Of a DNA stretch of 64,000 nt, positions 46,653-62,800 are shown piece by piece; positions within the stretch are counted from its first letter, which is position 1; every line of letters begins with the position of its first letter. Source of the DNA: Moricandia arvensis (Eukaryota > Streptophyta > Magnoliopsida > Brassicales > Brassicaceae); the NCBI GenBank assembly GCA_905132765.1, contig CAJHQP010001897.1:1-64000 (forward strand), read 5' to 3'. Under the pieces are notes generated by a model that did not search any database, was not told the DNA's origin, and was given only the letters and a program-made list of their open reading frames with translations. Made by a program: the position numbers and the translations under genes.

Positions 46653-47311
46653 CTACATACTCTTCTTCATGTCCCTGCAACTTGTGCCTTCTCTTCCACC
46701 CATTGCTTCCTGAAACCCCAAATAGTTGGAAGGAAAACAAATTATATATTTTATATCAAACAAAACTAGCAAATTACACAACTCTCATCAATGCACAGAC
46801 GAAATGTTATTAAAAAACTCATATGAGAGAAAGTAGTAGTCCATACCTGAGACTGTTTGTTATTGATCATATGAACAAATGGTTCTTCATTGTTCTTAGA
46901 CCCAACATGGGTCCTCTTAAGGCCCAAAAAGCCTTTCCACCTTCCCTTAGAAGAAGATGAGAAGATGGGTGGCTTGAGAGAGAAGATGTTGGTAGCATCA
47001 TGAGGACTTTCTTCTTCATCTTCGACGAGGAGCTCTTCTCTCAATGTTCTCTGGACTTGGTTAGCCTCCTTGAAAGGCAAAAGCTTCCCCTTAGAGAAAA
47101 GTTCATCAGCAGGCATCATTGTGTGGTCGGAGACAGAGAACTCGAAGTTATCAGGAGCAGCTGAGGAAGAAGAACCCTCTGGTTTGGAGAGAGGGCTTGA
47201 CCTTGGCGCCTTCGCAGTCTCAGGCCTAGTCTCAATGAAATCATTAGAGAAAGAGATTCTAGGACTCATGTCACCACCACCATTGAAGTTGTACATGTCT
47301 AAGCATGCCAT
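46653..47311 (-). CDS. Membrane-associated kinase regulator-like small protein (At5g66800-like)
   Basis: Two exons: 46847-47311 and 46653-46709, encoding 173 aa. The product starts MACLDMYNFNGGGDMSPRIS and includes DFIETRP, a Ser/Pro-rich stretch, NFEFSV, MMPADELFSKGKLLPFKE and SRWKG-like GRWKGFLGLKRTHVGSKN. The short second exon ends EGTSCRDMKKSM. The F-E-F and A-D-E-L-F-x-x-G-x-L-L-P motifs are shared by the MAKR-like/BKI1-related group of phosphorylated membrane or cytosolic regulators. The order matches At5g66800. The molecular function is not established; assignment rests on motif recall. Confidence 0.78.
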
Positions 47312-49386
47312 TAGAGACAGAGCTCGTTTGTGTCGAGTTATAAACTCGGTTAAGAGACTCTCTTGGAGAGAGAGCGAGATTTAATACTGGTAGGGACAAG
47401 CCAGTTGCACATAGAAGCCCTTGTGCAGTAGTATTATATATAGTACCCAATACTCCTTTACTTCTTTTGCACAAAGGATCAATGATAAAGCCATTATAAC
47501 CTAAATAGTGTATTCAACCAAATAAAAAAAAAAGTGTACAATATTAATTTTATTAAAAACAGATGTTTACTGTTGGGGAGTAAATTATTTATTGGATATA
47601 ATTTTGTATCCAAGTGTTTCAAACCCAGTTCAATTGTTGGTCGATTCTGGTAATTTGTTTTTGATATTGTGACATGAACTGTATAGTGTTGTTTCAACAT
47701 ATTGGATAGTAGTGTATAACTGGTTTTGACGTTGGGTAAAAACACACTTATCACCACCTTTTATTTTTATTTTATTCTATTTTGGCCTTTTATTATCAGG
47801 AAATATATAAAGTGACATGCATTGCCAAATCAGATCGTGAACGTATGGTATGCTGTTTTCTCATAACGAAATAACTTGTGTCTAGGAGGAACTACTTTCT
47901 AACAATATAACTTAAGGCACTGTTTTCTTTTTGTGATATACTCCTATTAACCAATATCAAGGTTATGTCAAAAACAGTATATGTGTGCATATATCTTAAA
48001 CAACACTTAAAATGAAACATAGTAAATAAAAAGCATATGGTATTTAGTTGATAATATTTTTTAGAGAGAGAGAGAGAGAGAATGAACCTAATTAATGCAT
48101 ATTATGTGATATATAATTAATTACGAAAAATGTAAATGGCCAAGATGCATTTAATTTCATTATCTTCTATTGGTGTTACCTCCTTGGGTAGTTTACTTTT
48201 CACTTCTAGGGCTTTGCAAGCTTCACAAAATATCAAACGCAATGGTAAGTAAGAAATGATTGTGGGTCCAAAAAGAAAAGATTCAAATTTGAATAATTGA
48301 TAAAAGTAATAAAAATGGAAAGAAATGAGGGAGAAAAATATAAAAGGAAAGTGTCATAGTAGTCAGATTTGGGGAGATGGCATCTCTTCCACGGAAGTGT
48401 CTTTGAAAGCAACGTCACTCCTCTTTCTACAATGTTCTTAATAAGTTTTATATAAAAATAATGCATTTATGAGCCTCTGGTACAGCCAGAGTGTCTTATT
48501 TTGTGTGTGTGTGTGCAGAAAGTGAATTAATTTAGCCAGAGTGTCATCTCAGTTCATGCAATAAACTCAACTAAAGATTTGTAAAAAGTTTTGTTTTACA
48601 TTGTCCATTGTCCATTGTCCATCTGCGGGAAGCTAAAGTTTTCAACATTTCTAGCTACCCTTGTATCGTGAGAATATTTGTAACTATGTGCATTCGATGT
48701 TATACTCAAAAAACTCAATCCTCCATTAAATGTTACTTATAAGATAATAGCCACTTCTAAAACTTATATGAACTTATTTTCATTTTATTGGTAACGTTTT
48801 ATTTTCAGGTATGTATAAACAATTTATTTATTACAATTTTTAGTAGCAACATCATATTTAAAGGTTTAAAAAAAAAGTATGAACCATAATCTCTTGAGAA
48901 ATGAGTGTGGTTTGACTCAATAGTGAAAAGAGTGTTATTAGCTGGCGATGCCGACCCTCTCCCTGACCACACGTGGTTCCTCTGTTACACTTACTTATAG
49001 CATCTCAAAAATCCATTAAAACTTCAAAAGGTTTTTATTTATATGCAATGTTTTATAATACTATATTTTAATTTTGTTTTATAATAATTTTATTGAATGT
49101 GTTATAGTTACTGTAAAAGTTTTATGATTTAAGTTGCAAACATAAAACTATTATATAAAATATATAAGTTTTAAAGTTAAATAATACATAAAAAATATTA
49201 ATACTACAACCTTTTTTAAACAATGATTATAATAAAAAATTGAAACGTGGAGTCAAAGGACACTGGTTGTCAATCACATGGTAAGTGCGCTTTTCTCAGG
49301 TGATGAGTGGCAAGTAGGGTTTATGCCACGTGTTCTTTTGCTAATCCCCCACCACTCTCGTCCGAATAACTGATTTGGCCTTATTG
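47312..49386. other. Intergenic with simple repeats
   Basis: Leader and promoter of the leftward small gene, then a long AT-rich spacer. Contains a (GA)n microsatellite (48065-48081), a TTGTCCA triplication (about 48600-48622), and a 12-bp direct repeat AGCCAGAGTGTC (48486 and 48534) flanking a (TG)n tract. No gene was recognised. From memory, Arabidopsis has additional genes between At5g66800 and SDH1-1; they are absent here. Confidence 0.5.
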
Positions 49387-49403
49387 AAAAAATTAACACT
49401 ATT

Positions 49404-50188
49404 AGAGACTCTCTCTCTTATCTCATTAATATCTTTTAGAGAGAGAGTGCTCCATCTAGCCGGTTCCTTGATTCGGCGTCACTTGGCCCGTTTCGTTAGG
49501 GCGTTTCTTACCAACACCGGTGACTCTTTTGAGTTGCATGTCTGGTTTTCAGTTCCAGTGTCGCATCTTCTTACGGTGGACGACTGGCTTATGACTCTGG
49601 GGCCGCGCCTTCTTCTCCGGCGTTGGTCGCCGGCTTCTGGCTCCGCTTCGCATCATCTGTTGGTGTTGATGGCGGCTTATCACGGGTTTTCCCGTTTTTG
49701 CTTGATCTCCTTTTCTTCGCTCTCTCTATGTTTCAATCATCGCTTCTTCTCGATTGTCACGACATCGAAGAAGGTTGATTCAAACTCTTTCTCTTGAAAA
49801 GAAGATCGTCTTGGCTTTAGTATAGATCGTCGACTGGTTTCTCGGTGTTGAAGATTAAAGCGTTAGATTTGTCTCTTCTAAATCTCGTCGCGGCGGGTTT
49901 CTTTGCACGGTATTCCTGTTTTCGGTTTGCTTCCGGTGGTTGTCCGATTAGAGTCCCGACGGTGACGCGCTGGCTGGTGTTTTGCGGTGGCGGCTTGGCT
50001 TTAGGGCGCGTGTCCCCTCCTCGCCAAAGCTGAACGCGTGGAGTAGTTCGAGTGGACCCACCGATTCACCCTTGGGCTTTCTTTTTGTTTGGGCTCGTTT
50101 TCTTGTTTTGGGCATTTGTGTTTTAATCTGCCCTTTTGGACCTTCTATGTATATTGTTATTTGTTTAATAATACTAGATGACAAAAAA
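49404..50188 (+). mobile_element. Non-coding poly(A) retroposon, ~785 bp (Sadhu/SINE-like or LINE-derived)
   Basis: A relatively GC-rich block in AT-rich surroundings, ending in AATACTAGATGAC plus a poly(A) run. It is flanked by a 17-bp direct repeat: six A then TTAACACTATT, at 49387-49403 and 50189-50205. A 3' poly(A) tail plus long target duplication shows L1-type target-primed insertion. No reverse-transcriptase motifs and no long coding frame; the open stretch 49375-49797 starts outside the element, so it is not a real gene. The size and lack of coding resemble Sadhu retroposons of Arabidopsis or a deletion derivative of a LINE; a processed pseudogene is also possible. Confidence 0.8.
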
Positions 50189-50205
50189 AAAAAATTAACA
50201 CTATT

Positions 50206-52079
50206 TTATAAGATATGGAAATGGAATTTCACTTTTGGATTATATCATAAGAATATAATCAAATATTGGCTTAGCTAACTACAAAACAAAGTGCGTTCGG
50301 AAACAACAAATTGGATTTGTAGTGCATCCGTCCGTCCATTCTTATCACGTGATTTGTGAACCAACACAAACTGAACTTGAAAGGAGTATAACTATTTAAT
50401 GTCTCTCTAACTCTACTATGCTGCCACTATTTTTACAAATGGTTTTCTACTAAATGAAGAGTAGAAATACATAGGGTTTACTTTCTTGGAAGCATGTGTA
50501 ATTCTATGTCATATATGTGTAAAATTTAAAATAAATCCATCATCAGCCATATATATATATACTTATACTTGTTTAATCCACCTTATCATATCAGATTAAT
50601 TCAAGTATCACGCACTTTTCTCTCACCCCCAAGGAATCTACCACTCCATATGGGCTATTGCCTATTGGTCACAACACACAAGCCTCACTAGTGCAATCGT
50701 TAACGCGTCTTGAAGGAGACGTTCTATTCCATTAATTTTTTTATCACTTACCTATGTCTTTGCTGACATATACAAAATTTTGGAATATCACCTACATTAT
50801 AAATATATATAAAAAAATAACTATAAGATTACAATTTTGTTGGACATTGTGAGGATGTCAAACTTATATTTGATGATATATAACGTTTAGAAATGTCAAT
50901 ATACATGTATTTGTTGGATCCCCCTATGCATCGGCAGGATAGCCACTACCTTTTTTTTTTGTTCCTGAAGTTAAGAGTTGGCCGAATATGATTAATTCGT
51001 GATAACGTATTTTTGTATTTATAATGCTTAAGGTAATTAAGTACTAATTAATGCATCGAAAACTGTTTCACAGGGTACTACGGAGGCGTACGTGCGGGCT
51101 TATACTTGTTGTATTTTTAAATTATTTTACCAAGCAATGGATAATCAAATCTATTTTGTTCGTAGTATTTTTTATATTATAACCGACCGATATATAAATT
51201 TAGTCTGAAATGAAATGTAGAAAACTTATTTTTAAAAATAAAAGTCATCAATATGGTCGGCATCGGATAGGCTGACAAATGGAAGCAATGAGCTGTAGAG
51301 AATTAATTGGAGTATGTGCTACGTATCTCTTCCACTGACCAAATACCATTATATTATTATTTATTATTCACATTTCACACTTATTAGGGAAGCTTCTTAC
51401 GTTTAGTAACATTGTAAACTCCCAAGGCCCAATTAGGAGAAATTTTTTTAGAAACTGTTAAGATGCTTTACATCAAATATTACTTTTTTTCTGTTTCATC
51501 AAAGCCCATTTTCATAATCCATAACTTATGAGTGTTGTGGTAAAATATTATTCTTCAGCAGTGGGTTTACGTATGTATGATTCCTTGAAGGCATAATAAA
51601 GGACCCATTTTCTACGTCCAACAAAATAGCTGATGTAATTTCTAGTCTCAAGTCAGGTCCAGCTATCAAATTAGGCTACCGACCCAATCCAAAATCGTTA
51701 AGAGGGCACTGAATAAGCTCCAATGCTTAATGATCCACTCGTGCATATAAAACTACTTTTGTATCAGACATGGAGGAACTGAACCCAATTGGATCTGGTG
51801 TTTCAAATCATACTATTACCGACCAAGTAACATTTACCAGATTAATAGTTTGTAAAAGAAAAATGCTAAGAAAGTACTGTGATAGCGTATCAGGAAATGG
51901 TTAAAGAGAATTATACCAACCAAGTTAACGGTTTTTTAATCATTTTATTACTGGTGTAAAAAATGTAAAACTGAAAGGACGAGGAACGCTCCTTTGTGTC
52001 TTCTCTTAGTTCCCTCTTTTCTTCTTCTCCTGATAAAGATATTATTCCGTGATGATACCTAGAAATAGAAAGCATCTCA
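50206..52079. other. Intergenic
   Basis: AT-rich spacer up to the 3' end of SDH1. The last ~120 bp probably form its 3'UTR. No gene, RNA or bounded repeat was recognised. Confidence 0.5.
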
Positions 52080-55133
<3,054 letters not shown>

Positions 55134-55382
55134 CTTCTTCGTATTGAATCCACAAGCCGATCAGATTCTATGCAAATCCGTAGAAATGAAGGCGAACGGA
55201 GTGAGAGTAGACACCGAGGTGCTTCAATGACAAAAATGGAACACGATGACTGATTAAATTCCGTTACTACCCTTACTCTCTCACCATAATTACGTTATCA
55301 CCCGATTTGCTTTGGGAACATACAAAATGATAATCAGTTAACTTCCTATCATGGATTCGCATAACGTCTTTAGAATATCAAT
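55134..55382. promoter_or_regulatory. SDH1 leader and promoter
   Basis: Short 250-bp space between the SDH1 start codon and the tRNA gene. The SDH1 promoter must lie here or overlap the tRNA. No clear TATA box could be singled out. Confidence 0.4.
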
Positions 55383-55454
55383 TCCGATGTCGTCCAGCGG
55401 TTAGGATATCTGGCTTTCACCCAGGAGACCCGGGTTCGATTCCCGGCATCGGAG
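55383..55454 (+). tRNA. tRNA-Glu (anticodon UUC)
   Basis: A 72-nt cloverleaf. The acceptor stem TCCGATG pairs with CATCGGA, followed by discriminator G. The anticodon stem is CTGG/CCAG with loop CTTTCAC, giving anticodon TTC. The T arm CCGGGTTCGATTCCCGG contains the B box. It is followed by a TTTTT tract (Pol III terminator) within ~5 nt. No intron; CCA is not encoded, as usual in plants. It lies between the 5' end of SDH1 and the 3' end of DDM1, on the opposite strand. Confidence 0.95.
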
Positions 55455-55764
55455 CTTTTTCAATTTTTTTTTTGAATTATTGATTTACATACACATCAAG
55501 CTAACAAGTTCTAAGCTTCTCTAAAAGGTTGTAACAGCAAAAATAAAAATAAAATATCCGCAACTGCAAAAACAGAGGGCCAATTGTTTTTAATCACATG
55601 AGAGCTCTAACAAAACACCACTCACTCTCATGTTTCCAGGGTTTCTAAGTGTTTTCTGAAATTACAAAAACTTCCGAGAGATCCTCTAAGGATCAAACCA
55701 TTTTTCAGGCAACAAAAGTAACCGGCCATGTTCCGGAAAAATAAAACACACCGCAGTGCGGGTT
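55455..55764. other. tRNA terminator and 3'UTR of DDM1
   Basis: T-rich Pol III terminator just after the tRNA, then the presumed 3'UTR of DDM1 on the minus strand. No other feature. Confidence 0.45.
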
Positions 55765-58700
55765 CTAACCGTTAAGGGAAGACAGCATCCCCCCAGCTGA
55801 ACTAGGCAGGACTACTTCCCAACCTGGACCCTTCACTGGAAATGCTTCACCAGCTTCTGCTTCTGTCTCTCCTGGTGGAGTAATCATCAGGTCACTCCTG
55901 TCAAGCAACCGCTCAAGATCCTCCTCGCTTATATCCGTTTGTATCATTTTATCTTCAGCAGTCTCATCGTCCTTAAGCAACGCCAGTATGTCATCTTCCT
56001 GTATGTTTGTTTGGTTCCAGCTTTTACTAAACTATGTGACCCTTTTGTTAAAGACAACAAATTGGATTTGAGAGAAATTAAACCTCTAGTGGTGTTGAAG
56101 ACTTGGCACGTTCTTGATGAAACTGCCCTTTGCCAATAACCACATGTTCCAGCTTAAGCTTACTGTATGCTCGTTTTAGAACCCGGCCCTGCACAATTGT
56201 CATAAGCTAGTGTCAGAAGGCAACAATCAGACTGACCTAGAGTACAAGTTGATTAATAAAACAGCATAGTGTTTTACCTCAATTGACTGAGCCGTCGCAA
56301 GCCTGTAAACATGAACAGGTTTTGTCTGACCAATTCTGTGGCATCTGTCCATGGCTTGCAGGTCCATTTGAGGGTTCTGGAGATGAGGTAACCACAGAGT
56401 TAGACAGAAAAAAAGACCAGGGAAGAGCTTAGAAAATTGACTAATTTTGATTACCCAATCGCTGTCGTAGAGGATGCATGTATCAGCAGCAGTAAGATTG
56501 ATTCCGAGTCCTCCAGCTCTGGTACTGAGAAGAAATATTCTGCAGCTGCTCTTCTCATCATTGAATTCGTCAATCTATTTCACAAGAGTGAGAAACCTTG
56601 TGGTTATGATATGGTAAGATTATTGTTTAGATGCAAAAACAGAATAAGCAAAGGAAAAACCTGTCTTCTCCTTTCCTCCAGTTTCACATTGCCATCGATT
56701 CTGCAAACCTCAAACCCCTTCTCACTGAAGTAGTAATCCATAATGTCCAAAATTTTTGTCCATTGAGTGAAGACTAGAACCTGCTCATCAGGGGGAAAAA
56801 AAATCAGAGGTGGTCTCATGGGAAATGAATGAGCTACGAGCCAGAGGCTTCTGAAACATACTCTGTGGTTTTTCGCAAATAACCGAACAAGCAATCTCTC
56901 CAATAAGCGGAATTTACCACACTGTCCAACAATATCTTCGATAGGAGGGTACAAATCTGTCAAGAACAAAAAACAACTAGACATATCAGTAAAACCGAAA
57001 AGAAAAAAAAAAACATTCGTTTGTAAGAAGGCCCAATGACATACATGAACCCTCTATTGGCCCCGCAAGAAGGTCAGGATGGTTGCAGTTCTTCCGAAGT
57101 TGAATAACCAAATTGCTAAGCTTTCCCTTCCAGCCTTGACCTGAAAGTATAAGGGATGAACAAATCAATGCAGAAGAGGCACACTGTTAAGCATAAAACA
57201 CACAGAAAACAAGTACCTGGGAGAGCATTCTCTCCAAGGTGTGCCTCCAACGTGCGATTCACAAGATGATCCTGGAATTTTTTCTGATGATCAGTCATTG
57301 TAGCATAAACAATAATCTCCTTTTTCCGCGGAAGTAAGAGCTCAACATCACATTTCATTCTTCGGAGGATAAAAGGTCGTAGTATATTATGAAGTTTCGC
57401 AACAACCTAGACAAAAATTCACTCTTCACATTATATATACAACCAAAGAAATCTTCTTAAAATTAATCATAGTTGTTCATACTTGAGCTGTTCTTTTCTC
57501 TTCTCCTTCTTCTTTACTTGCTTCACTTTTGTTCTTTTCAGAAAAATCAAACCTATAAAGTACTCAAATTATCAGCTGAATACTTAAGGAATAAATGACA
57601 ATAAGGTGGCAGTAGAAAAAGCCGTGTTTGTACCAGGATTCAAATTCGGCATGTGATGCAAAGATGTCAGGCAGAATAAAATTCAACAGTGACCAAAGCT
57701 CAGACAAATTATTTTGCAGAGGTGTTCCTGTCAGCAGAAGTTTGTTCTCCATCTTCATGTATCTTAATTCTCTCAGCAGTTTACATTGGTGGTTTTTCAA
57801 CCTGTGGCCCTATAAGATGAGAAAACAAAATAATAAGTTAGAAGGACCATCTTGATGATAGAAACTCATGTGCCTTCGACACTAGTCAATGTGGAAAATT
57901 ACCTCATCAATCACAACATATTTCCATGGATAGTGCCGCAGATTTTTTCTAGCATCATTCATAGCAACCTCATAAGAAGTGATGACTATTGGAAACTTCG
58001 GACCAACAGTTTTGGGCATGTGCTTCCTCCTGAGCTCATCCCTTGTTTTCCTATCTCCATGGTAGATGATTGCATTGATTGAAGGCGTGAACCTATTCAA
58101 CAAGGGTAAGAAAAATGAAATCGACCCGAAAGCTTGCCATCTATATAAACACGAATGGTCAAGAGATTACCTAGCGATCTCATTCATCCAATTTGAAAGA
58201 GTAGAGAGTGGAGCAATTACTAGATATGGACCATCCAACCCATTTCCTTTCAGGTGTGATAGGAAACCAATGGTTTGAATAGTCTTTCCAAGTCCCATTT
58301 GATCAGCTAAAATTCCATTCAAACCATTTTGCCACAATGATATTAGCCATTTGACACCTTTGAGCTGATAAGACTTTAACTTTCCACCAGTGAGAAGAGG
58401 AACAAGTTCACTCTGCTCTTTCATGACTCTTTCTTCTTCTGTCAGATCTGAGTTGGCAGATTCATGACCTTCTTTAGATCTTGAAATCATAGCAGCAACA
58501 GCTTTCTTAGCCTTCATCTGAATAAAGAATAAAGCATCCAACATCCAAGTAAGTTGATTTTCTGATTCTTCAGAAAATATATCCAACATAAAGAGTAGAT
58601 GAAGTTTATAAATGGAACTAACACTGGCGGCCTGAGTAGCAGCCTTTCTTTTGCGACCACGACCTCCTTTCTTCTCGGGCTCGGCTTTTGGAGTCTCACC

Positions 58701-59227
58701 TTCTATCCCATTCTAGCAAAGCACAAGAACTTCAATTAAGATAAACTCGCATTCATTAACCAACACAAAAGAGAAGATGAGTGAATTACTTTGGTGATAT
58801 CCTCCATTTTCTCAAGGAGAAACTCAGAGTAGAGTTGGGTTTGAGTCAAGAGCTCATCAAGTTTAGTAAACTGGGTATCATTCAGATCAGGAGCTTGGCC
58901 GGACTCAGCAGATTTGGCTTTCTCTTCATCTTCCCGAATCTTGAGCAGCTGCTCTTCTTCCTGAGCCATGGCTTCAGAAATAAGAGAGGAGTCTCCATTT
59001 TTGGGTAGAAGTATCTCTTTCGCTACAAGAGTCTCCTCGGAGTTTTCCTTCAAGAGTCAGAAACAGGGCTCAAATCAGGTAGTGAAAAGTAATACCCATT
59101 TACATAAACCAAAATCGAATGTGGAGAAAAAAACTAAACCCTAAAACCCGGAACAAACCTCTTCGCTGAGAATAGAAGTCGAGGAATCGGCAGAGGCATT
59201 TTTCTCCGTTTTCCCGTCGCTGGCCAT
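55765..59227 (-). CDS. DDM1: DDM1, SWI2/SNF2 chromatin remodeller
   Basis: Fifteen exons: 59159-59227, 58790-59047, 58623-58712, 58171-58517, 57903-58092, 57634-57809, 57483-57552, 57217-57406, 57045-57140, 56862-56956, 56661-56780, 56455-56574, 56278-56376, 56084-56188 and 55765-55998. They give 752 aa. Motifs: a Lys/Arg-rich GGRGRKRK patch (~124-131), helicase motif I DQMGLGKT (~211-218), Ia APLSTLSNW, II DEGH split across exons 5/6 (~317-320), III LTGTPLQNN, IV VFTQW, V STRAGGLGINL, VI QAMDRCHRIGQ (~614-624), and an acidic C-terminal tail with EDDILALL. DDM1 is an ATP-dependent nucleosome remodeller that lets methyltransferases reach linker-histone-packed heterochromatin; it keeps transposons and satellites silent. 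Colinear with At5g66750, with all key residues present. Confidence 0.96.
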
Positions 59228-59887
59228 TACCGGAACCCTAAAACAAGTGAAAAAAAAAATCAAAAGAGACACCGATGCCTTCAAAATAGAAACTAAACAC
59301 TAACAAGCAGAGAGGGAGGCTCCCAAAGCAAACATCGACCTATTTCGAGAGCAGAAAATTGCCGGAAAACAAGAGTGAAATGACAGAAACAATAGGAAAG
59401 GTGAGAGAGACTTACGGAGAGGTTTTAGTGGAGCGCAGACTAACCATCGTCGGAGAAGAGTGGATATTTCGGTATGGATTCACCCAACAGTCTCCGTCGC
59501 TTTTGTAGAGCAATTCGAAACGAAACGAGGGTTTAATGAACTGACACACACTTTCGCCTATTTTCGATTTTTTAATTTGTTTTAATTAATTTAGAAGCAG
59601 CGCATGCGGAGGCGGGAAAATTGAAATGACACTTTAACCCCTAGGTTTCCCGCCTAATCCGTGAACATCCTTTTGACTTTGACTCATCATTGTGATATTT
59701 TTTCGTAAATTTATCAAAACACTGATAAACTGAAATGGTTCTTGTTTAACGATTTAAAATGCTCAACAAATTGTCAGATGAGAATCAAAAGAAACGCAAT
59801 AACGAAACTCCAACAAAAGTTTCATCACACACACAGACAAGTTTATTGTTTATCGCTAGGAAGAAAATAACGTCAACAGCCATCAGT
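59228..59887. other. Intergenic between DDM1 and U1-70K
   Basis: DDM1 leader and promoter plus the U1-70K 3'UTR, both on the minus strand. A 5'UTR intron of DDM1 is possible (splice-like CTTAC at 59411-59415 read on the minus strand), but was not proven. Confidence 0.45.
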
Positions 59888-62800
59888 TTAATAATCGCGC
59901 GACTTGGAACGCTCTGGCCGCTTGTACTCACGATCATCATAACGGTAATCTTCTTCCTCCACTCGCCCATAACGATCATCGTAGCGGTCTTGCTCACCTC
60001 CTTGTTCCTCCTCACGCTCATCATAACGGCTTGAACGTCTACTGCTACTACGCCCTTCGTAGTACCCATGACCACCTTCCTCTGACTCTCCTCTCCTCTG
60101 CTTCGACCCACCTCTCTCATACTCACCTTCTTCTTCATACTCTCCGCTCTCGTATTCTCGTTCTCTTTTCCTACTCCGCTCACGATCATGATCCCGTGTA
60201 CGACGGTCTCTATCTCCTCTGTCCCGTCTGCTCTCTCTTTCTCTGTCCCTGTCTCTACCTCGGTCCCGGTCTCTGTGGTGCTTATCCTCTCTATGACTCT
60301 CTCTCGGTCTATCACGAGACCGTTCTCGGGACCTCTCACGAGACCGCTCATGAGACTGCTCCCGTTCCCTTTCTTTGCCCCTATCACGAGATTTCTCACT
60401 GCATCGACAACAAAACTTAGTGTAAGAAAAAAGACAATACATGGGTTTTCTGAAGAAAGAATTATCTTACCGGTCTTCACGGGCCTTAGGCTCCTCGGAG
60501 CGGGACATTCTTGTCTGGGATGGCTGTTGTTGTTCCTCCTCGCCAGCAATTTTCTCGCCGGTAACTCTGGTGGTACCAAGTCCACCACCAAGCCTACGGG
60601 GACGCCAGTTAGGTACAGTCCTACCTCTCTCCACATCAACCAACACCCTTCTACCATCAATCTTCCTTCCATCACCCTGTTTATATGCCGCTGTACGAGA
60701 CCACAAGCTGTATGTCAGCAATGAAAAATATTATCTTGAAATAGAGAATAACACGAAAAGAAGTTTTCCCCGTACCTTTCATGTCACGGGTGTTTAAGTA
60801 CTCGATGAAGGCATATCCTTTGGGTTTATTGGTTTGCTGATCAGTCACCAAATGAACCTGACGAATTGACAAAACAATGACATCAAGAAATCACAAACTC
60901 TGCCAGAACTTGAACCAGCTTTCAGATATGTTGTGTTACATGTCAAACAAGCACATGCAACCTTTTTTATTAACAGGCTTCCACATCATCACCACATCAA
61001 GATTGGCAGAAAAAATGGATTCCATGGCAGGTTAAACGACCCCTTACCAGGGTTTTAAAACTTTTATGAAATTTAGATATACACATATCATCACATACGT
61101 AAATATGTATAACGTACAGTTTACCAGATCACCTTCATAGAGCGGATAATATTTGCTAGCCTTTCAAGCCAGAACACAAAAGTTTTAGTAGACTTTTTAA
61201 AATACGAAAAATAGAGAAGGGTTGGTGTACTCACGACTACTGTTATAAGATCTTACATTCACTGCCCGAACTTCCAGTGTAGGATGAAACATATTCTTAG
61301 GAACCAAATAGATAGGGAAAGATGGGGACAGAATATTTCTTAGTGGCTTACCAGGAAGGGTTACGAGAAAATATACCTCAGAGACTATGAAACCAGTGAG
61401 CGTACACTCTCGGTATCATGGTAAAAGGAATATATATCGTCTGAAAAGACAGGTTAAAATGTAAAAGTTACCTGATCTATACCTGTTCCTATTGTTGACT
61501 TGCCCCGAAACATCTCAACAAATCACCACGGAGCAGAAAAGTTTGTAAAACTAAACTATTGACCGTGATATCTCTCTTACTACATACTTATTTTGGCAAG
61601 ATATGAAAAAAGGCACAGTGGCTTTAATCAAAGTAAAAGAAAACAAAACATGGCAGTTTAGAAGAAACAGCTCAACTTCTGGTCTCAGAGAAAGTATTTT
61701 TTTTTGTAAAGAGTTAAGAACCTTATAGACTTATGGACGTAAAAGCAAACATACTGCAAAGAGAAAAATGACTTCTTACCGAACCTGTTAAGGAACGCTC
61801 AGAGATACATACCTGCTTAATAGGACCATAAGCCTCAAACTCCCTTTTAATCTTACTCTCAGAGGTCTCGTAGTTCTGAAAAAGACAAGAGAAACATAAA
61901 GTCAAGCACCAGAAAACACACCTGTCCATGAAAGTAATATCAAGAAGCAGCGTAACTTACAAGTCTGGCAACAAAGAGTGTCTTGTAGGGATCTCCAGAA
62001 GCATTGGGATCATTATTGGGATCATCTACCAGACAAAAATATCAAATTGTAACTTCAAGTCACTAAAACAAATCTGGTTACATAATTATAAAAGGTGAAA
62101 AGATTACATTTCTGTAGATCCTCGGCAGCCTTTTCAACACCTTTCTCCAGTCGTGATTTATGAATTCTCTCCCTTTTTTGAGCCTGCTTGTCCAAATAAA
62201 ACAAAACATAAAAGACTAAATAAATGTAACTGAGCCTAGCATAATAGAGAGAGACAGGTTGAGATGAAACATACAGGTGTTTCAACTTCGGGCTTTGGTG
62301 GAGCATACTCTGGATCTCCAGGTTCAGCAAAGTGACTTACAAACTGAGCCATGCCTAAAATAAACACACAGGACAAAAAAAAACAATTATATCTCAAGCC
62401 AATAAAGAGTAAAGTAAAAAAGAGTCAGAAGCAGCTAAGTAGTAGAACCTAACCTGTATAGGGAGGGCATTTCCTCTTCTCAGGAGGTGGCAGGAACTCC
62501 AAAGGAGGTCGGGGCTCAAAGAGCTTCAAGAGATTGGGCGTTAAGCCAGTCGGGTGACTTTGACCCATCTGCAAATTAACAACACATCATCATATCAAGA
62601 TGAAATCCTCTTTCAGAGCTTTTAAACTCCCAGATTTGAAATGTAATCGATATTCAGAAGCGATCTAATCGATAATTAATAACAAATTAAGCATTGAAAG
62701 AGTTGATTATACTCAATCGATACAGAAAGAGAACAATCAAATTCGTATCAAGCAGCTAAGCAAAGAAGAGGTAAATCGGAGAAAGGAGAGACGAACCAGC

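Noticed and set aside
49375..49797. 140-codon open frame
   Set aside because: It spans the retroposon boundary and shows no domain or family features.
60031..60797. Plus-strand Ser/Pro/Leu-rich frames
   Set aside because: They are shadows of the U1-70K RE/RD-rich exons on the minus strand.
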